Assembly: GCF_000350225.1 (NCBI RefSeq)
Contig: NW_005179183.1
Span: forward strand, 80,135 to 121,627
From: Chondrus crispus
Lineage: Eukaryota > Rhodophyta > Florideophyceae > Gigartinales > Gigartinaceae
Length of the DNA: 41,493 nucleotides
Direction: 5' to 3'
Within the stretch, counting starts at the first letter, position 1. Each line of letters starts with the position of its first letter. This document shows, piece after piece, positions 38,183 through 41,493 of this stretch. A program made the translations under genes and the position numbers. The notes under the pieces are model-generated. The model saw nothing but the letters and a program-made list of their open reading frames with translations, was not told the DNA's origin and searched no databases.

Positions 38183-38842
38183 ATGCCGTCACCACCGCGC
38201 AAGATGTCCGACGCCAACTGGCGCGGGCTGCAGCGGCTCATCCTGGGCTCGAAGTCGTGGTCGCGACGGACGCTTCTGGCGGAGCTGGGGGTGCCGGCGT
38301 TCACGATCGTGTCTCCGGACATCGACGAGACGTCGATCCGGCACGCGGACGCGCGCATGCTCGTGCTGTTGATCGCGCAGGCCAAGGCGCGCGCGCTGCT
38401 CTCCCGCGGCGACGTGCGCGCGGAGGGGCCGGGGAAGACGCTGCTGGTGTGCGGCGACTCGGTGGTCAAGCACAAGGACCGGATCCTAGAGAAGCCGGGC
38501 AGCGAGGACGAGGCGCGCGCGTTCCTCAGGAGCTACGCGACCGCGCCCGCGACGACCGTCAGCTCGGTCGTCGTGGTCGACGTAGGCGAAAGGAGGGTGT
38601 GGGAGGGCATCGACGAGGCGGAGGTGTACTTTAGAGAGATGCCCGAGGACGTGATCGAGGAGCTGGTGACGACTGGCGGGTCGATGGAGAGTGCTGGGGG
38701 ACTACGCATCGAGCATCCAAGGGTGGCGCAGTATACGGAATGTATGATTGGGCACCGCAGCGCCGTTATGGGGTTTTCACAGCCCGTGGTGGAGCGGCTG
38801 ATGCGGGAAGCGCTCGAAGGGGTAGGTGGGGAGAGCATTTGA
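38183..38842 (+). CDS. Maf-like nucleotide pyrophosphatase (219 aa)
   Basis: Maf/ASMTL-type nucleoside-triphosphate pyrophosphatase, a house-cleaning enzyme that hydrolyses modified or non-canonical NTPs to the monophosphate. Family signatures: LILGSKSWSRR (19-29) as the phosphate-binding start, SPDIDET (44-50), the catalytic Asp in CGDSVV (D92) followed by KHKDRILEKP, and the C-terminal GGLRIEHPRV with AVMGF. It resembles the plant Maf proteins (DIDE, GGLRIEHP) more than bacterial ones. I choose ATG 38183 because it gives the usual family length; the first in-frame ATG (38081) would add 34 residues and lies inside a MITE-like element. ATG 38204 is another option. By eye the gene is far more GC-rich than the kelch genes to its left. 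Confidence 0.85.
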   Translation: MPSPPRKMSDANWRGLQRLILGSKSWSRRTLLAELGVPAFTIVSPDIDETSIRHADARMLVLLIAQAKARALLSRGDVRAEGPGKTLLVCGDSVVKHKDRILEKPGSEDEARAFLRSYATAPATTVSSVVVVDVGERRVWEGIDEAEVYFREMPEDVIEELVTTGGSMESAGGLRIEHPRVAQYTECMIGHRSAVMGFSQPVVERLMREALEGVGGESI

Positions 38843-39237
38843 AGCGATAGTATGTGTGGCAAAGTTAAGTGCGGTGGTTGCTTGGTTGCTTTTGAAGGCT
38901 CGGGCGAGATTCTCCATTGCTCATGCGTGAGATTTGCCGGTGCACGCGCGCTTCACGCCCGGGCGCGTTGTCCCTTACACAGCCTTGAACGGTTGGGGCG
39001 CGATGTTAGTTTGATGCCCTTTGTCAGGCGTGGGCGTGTGCCGTTTAGGGGGCGGGGGCTACTGGGCTTCGTTTCACAGACGCGGCGCGGAAATTCGGGC
39101 ACGATGGGCGTGCGCGTGGCGGCAATGGCGGGCGCTGTCGCACTGGTGAGGGCGGCGACGGGATGCTCGAGGTCCATACTACGGCAAAGCGTTTGAGGCT
39201 GGTGGGTGGGAAGACGATGTAGTTGAGGCCCGTGTGT

Positions 39238-39264
39238 GGGGGGGGGGGGGGGGGGGGGGGGGGG
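39238..39264. repeat. Homopolymer of 27 G
   Basis: Uninterrupted G run. Its length is likely inexact in the assembly. It can form a quadruplex. Confidence 0.9.
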
Positions 39265-39855
39265 TGGTTTGAAGGGGACGCAGGAACGCGCACCCGGGCT
39301 TAGAGCTCCGCGTGGCCGTGGACCGGGGGATGAGGGTGGGCGAGTAGGGAGCGCGAGTAGGGTGTCTGGGAAGGTTTTGATCAACCTATCAACAGGAAAG
39401 AAGTGGGCACTATCGGAATGGCGTGATCTCACTCTCAAGAGTTGTGTAAACGGTGTGGTGGTGAACATTGTTGCTTCCCAACACAAGACAGGTCAATCAC
39501 ACGTTCGCAGAGCCGAGCGCGAGGGTGTGCCTCGAAGCGCGGGGGCCTTCCGTTATTGTTTGGTGGGATTTCGCGACGTGAGACGTGGGACTTGGCAGGA
39601 ATTTGTGTCTCGTGATTAACGTTTTCTGCACGGCGGTATATACGGTAGCCAAGGGGTAGTTGTGCAGAGCAGTATATGTTTCAGGAGGGACGCTGCTGTC
39701 CAAACTGTAAACACAAGGCCAGTGGCGTGGGTTGCGGAGGATGAGGAGTAGAGCCAAGATTTGTTTTCTGCGGTGGAGGGACCGTGCAGTAAAAGAGCAG
39801 GCGACTGAGATTGCCGACAGGGAAGTCACAAGTCACAAGAGTGGGGCCCTTTCTT

Positions 39856-39967
39856 GGCTCCCCGTTTGTGGCTCCCCGTTTGTGGCAACCCGTTTGTGGC
39901 AACCCGTTTGTGGCAACCCGTTTGTGGCAACCCGTTTGTGGCAACCCGTTTGTGGCAACCCGTTTGT
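39856..39967. repeat. Minisatellite, 14-bp unit, 8 copies
   Basis: Two units GGCTCCCCGTTTGT followed by six identical units GGCAACCCGTTTGT, without spacers. On the minus strand one frame reads as a short repeated peptide (TNGLPQTGCHKRVA) because 14-base units cycle through frames; not a gene. Confidence 0.95.
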
Positions 39968-40748
39968 GGCAACCCTCTTCGTAGCAGCGCTTCTTTCTGA
40001 CCGTTCACGCCCTGCAGAATGTTCGCCATGCTGTGAAGGCCTCGGCATTTTCATGCCATGTGATAGTGGGGGATGAGTTTCGCGTGTACCGTACAGTTCG
40101 ACTCTGGACATGTGGTGTGGAAAGCTTTTTGCTTTTGAAAAGTGCAGTACACGTACAGCACGACCAGAGGGTGGTTGTAATATATTCTAGAACGCATCTG
40201 TACGTACAACGCGCCTCACAACAACCCAATCTCTTTGCTGTCAGGTAAAGCCACGTCCCCACCACGCCTTGATTACTCCGCTCCGGGAGCTCAACTCGTC
40301 GCAAAGTAAAGCACTGTAACAGAGCATTACACCTGACATCAACTCCCTAGTTTCCTTTTTGGGGCACTGCCGCAAAACTGCCGCCTTCTATGACGCACTG
40401 CCTCCCTTCAGGTTTACCCGACTGGAAGGTAACACAGATGCAACAGGGCTGCGCTTACCCCCCATACCTCATGAGCCTCGACCTCACTGAGACCCCGACA
40501 CGCTCGCCAGGCACGTTTCAAGGTGTTTCCCATCCGCCTCGCCTGACGGTGAGCAGTCACAGGAGATTACACTACGATGCAGTAAGCTAGCTAGTGTCAC
40601 GAGTGTGCCTATGCCCGCGTTCCCGTCAGAGAGCAGCTACTTTTTTTTTTCCAACACCTTTCAGTTGCATCTGGTTCAATACAAAGACTCTAGCTACCCT
40701 TGGCAGTGTGCGTGTTGCCTGTGAAGAAAGATCCATCACACCACCACC

Positions 40749-41493
40749 ATGATGATGCGGGCGCTCTTCTTTCTGTGCCTACTGCTCCCGCTCGGCGCCA
40801 TCCAAATCTCAACAGTGACGCGCGTGGGCAGCGACCAGACATGCTCGCGCAACCTGAAGAACAACCTCGTTTGCTGTCCGAGGGTATGCTCGAAATGCGG
40901 CGGCTCGGGGTGTGCCAAGGACGGCCTGGGTAAATCTTGCTGCACCAGTGCTGTGAAAAGGAGCGCCCGGAGTTGCCGGGACTTCGACCCGCCTTGTATT
41001 ATAGACGCATCCGGCAGTCGTGGAGGCAGTCCCAGAGGCAGTCCCGGAGACCGCGACGACGGCACAGGGGGCAGCGCCCGGCCCCCCGCGATCGCGTCGG
41101 GCACCTGGCAGAACATCGACCGCTCGGTGACCGGCCGCCCGCGCGCGCGGCACGAGGCCTGCTTCGTCATGGCGAACGGCAAGGCCTACCTGCTCGGCGG
41201 GCGGGGGGACCGGGGGCTGGACATCTTCGACCCGCGGACGCGCCGGTGGAGCCGCGGCACGGGCATGCCCACGCAGATGCACCACATGCAGTGCGTCGTG
41301 TGGCAGGGCGCCATCTACATCGCGTCGTCGTGGTTTGGCCCCTCGCCGAGGGAGAGCGTCAACCCGCTACTGTGGGTGTACGACACCGCGCGCGACTCGT
41401 GGTCGTCGCGCCCATGCTCTTCGCCATTTGCACCGCTGCTGTGTTGTCCACATGCAGGGTGGGCGTGCTGGTGGGGAGTTGTATTTCGCGTAT
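40749..41493 (+). CDS. Secreted kelch protein 4 with N-terminal Cys-rich module, 3' partial
   Basis: Runs from ATG 40749 past the window end. Signal peptide 1-20 (MRALFFLCLLLPLGA). The ten-cysteine module (TCSRNLKNNLVCC ... CSKCGGSGC ... SCC) has exactly the spacing of kelch 3. A Gly/Ser/Arg linker (GSRGGSPRGSPGDRDDGTGG) replaces the Thr-rich one. The propeller starts TWQNIDRSVTGRPRARHEAC and is closest to copy 2, through RHEACFVM..YLLGGRGDRGLDIFD and MHHMQCVV. After DSWSSRP (about 41412) the family match ends: instead of the expected RRGLPEPR..GG-type blade 3 the frame gives CSSPFAPLLCCPHAG. A misassembled contig end, a truncation or an intron could explain this. Coding DNA is very GC-rich compared with copies 1-3. 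Confidence 0.8.
   Translation, partial: MMMRALFFLCLLLPLGAIQISTVTRVGSDQTCSRNLKNNLVCCPRVCSKCGGSGCAKDGLGKSCCTSAVKRSARSCRDFDPPCIIDASGSRGGSPRGSPGDRDDGTGGSARPPAIASGTWQNIDRSVTGRPRARHEACFVMANGKAYLLGGRGDRGLDIFDPRTRRWSRGTGMPTQMHHMQCVVWQGAIYIASSWFGPSPRESVNPLLWVYDTARDSWSSRPCSSPFAPLLCCPHAGWACWWGVVFRV

Larger units (their letters stand above)
38843..40748. other. Spacer between Maf gene and kelch gene 4
   Basis: About 1.9 kb with low-complexity tracts: a run of 27 G (39238-39264) and a 14-bp minisatellite (39856-39967). No gene supported. A GTAC-type motif lies near 40146-40159 (GTACACGTACAGCA). Confidence 0.5.

Noticed and set aside
39856..39967. CRISPR-like array
   Set aside because: 14-bp units follow each other directly with no spacers; it is a minisatellite in a eukaryotic genome.
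40736..41285. Two minus-strand frames of 148 and 158 codons
   Set aside because: They are antisense shadows of the GC-rich kelch gene 4, whose plus-strand frame has signal peptide, cysteine module and blades.

Overview
This is eukaryotic nuclear DNA, most likely from a red alga of the Chondrus type; the taxon is an inference. The clues are: almost intron-less genes with one clear GT-AG intron (branch site TACTAAC); a plastid-type K+/H+ antiporter with a transit-like leader; a plant-type Maf protein; a probable plastid DUF3598 protein; a CUL4 cullin; NAD-dependent glycerol-3-phosphate dehydrogenase, which in red algae feeds floridoside synthesis; and dense retro- and DNA transposons.

Layout. 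1-4222 (minus strand) is one very long reading frame of a Mutator-like (MULE) transposon, broken only by a TAA at 2174-2176. It carries a DDE transposase, SWIM finger, C2H2-like finger, Tudor-like fold and the start of a Ulp1/C48 SUMO-protease-like domain, and runs off the window. 4977-11625 is a complete Ty1/copia retrotransposon with LTRs and a 5-bp target duplication (AAAGC); its Gag-Pro and Pol frames are separated by a stop and a frame change. 13740-21000 is the conserved housekeeping block: GPDH (+), KEA-type antiporter (-), CUL4 (+), the last two divergent from a shared 0.7-kb spacer. 21000-26985 is mostly non-coding, with hairpins, a 177-base assembly gap and a proline-rich membrane protein whose start is lost in or before the gap. 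26986-41493 is an array of four same-strand genes for secreted six-bladed kelch propellers, interleaved with a DUF3598-like gene, a Maf gene and transposon remnants. The last kelch copy diverges from its family and runs into the window end.

How it fits together. The four kelch proteins share a signal peptide, conserved cysteines and blade layout, and the first three have a TATA box 50-100 bases before the ATG. Copies 3 and 4 add an N-terminal ten-cysteine module with identical spacing. This looks like a locally expanded family of extracellular, probably cell-wall or surface, proteins; no enzymatic role can be read from the sequence. Spacers are rich in perfect palindromes built on GTAC (TACTGTACAGTA, GGGTACCC) that I did not see inside the genes.

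Limits: both window edges cut genes, and several calls (hAT and pogo-like remnants, the 24.4-27 kb spacer) rest on weak similarity judged by eye.
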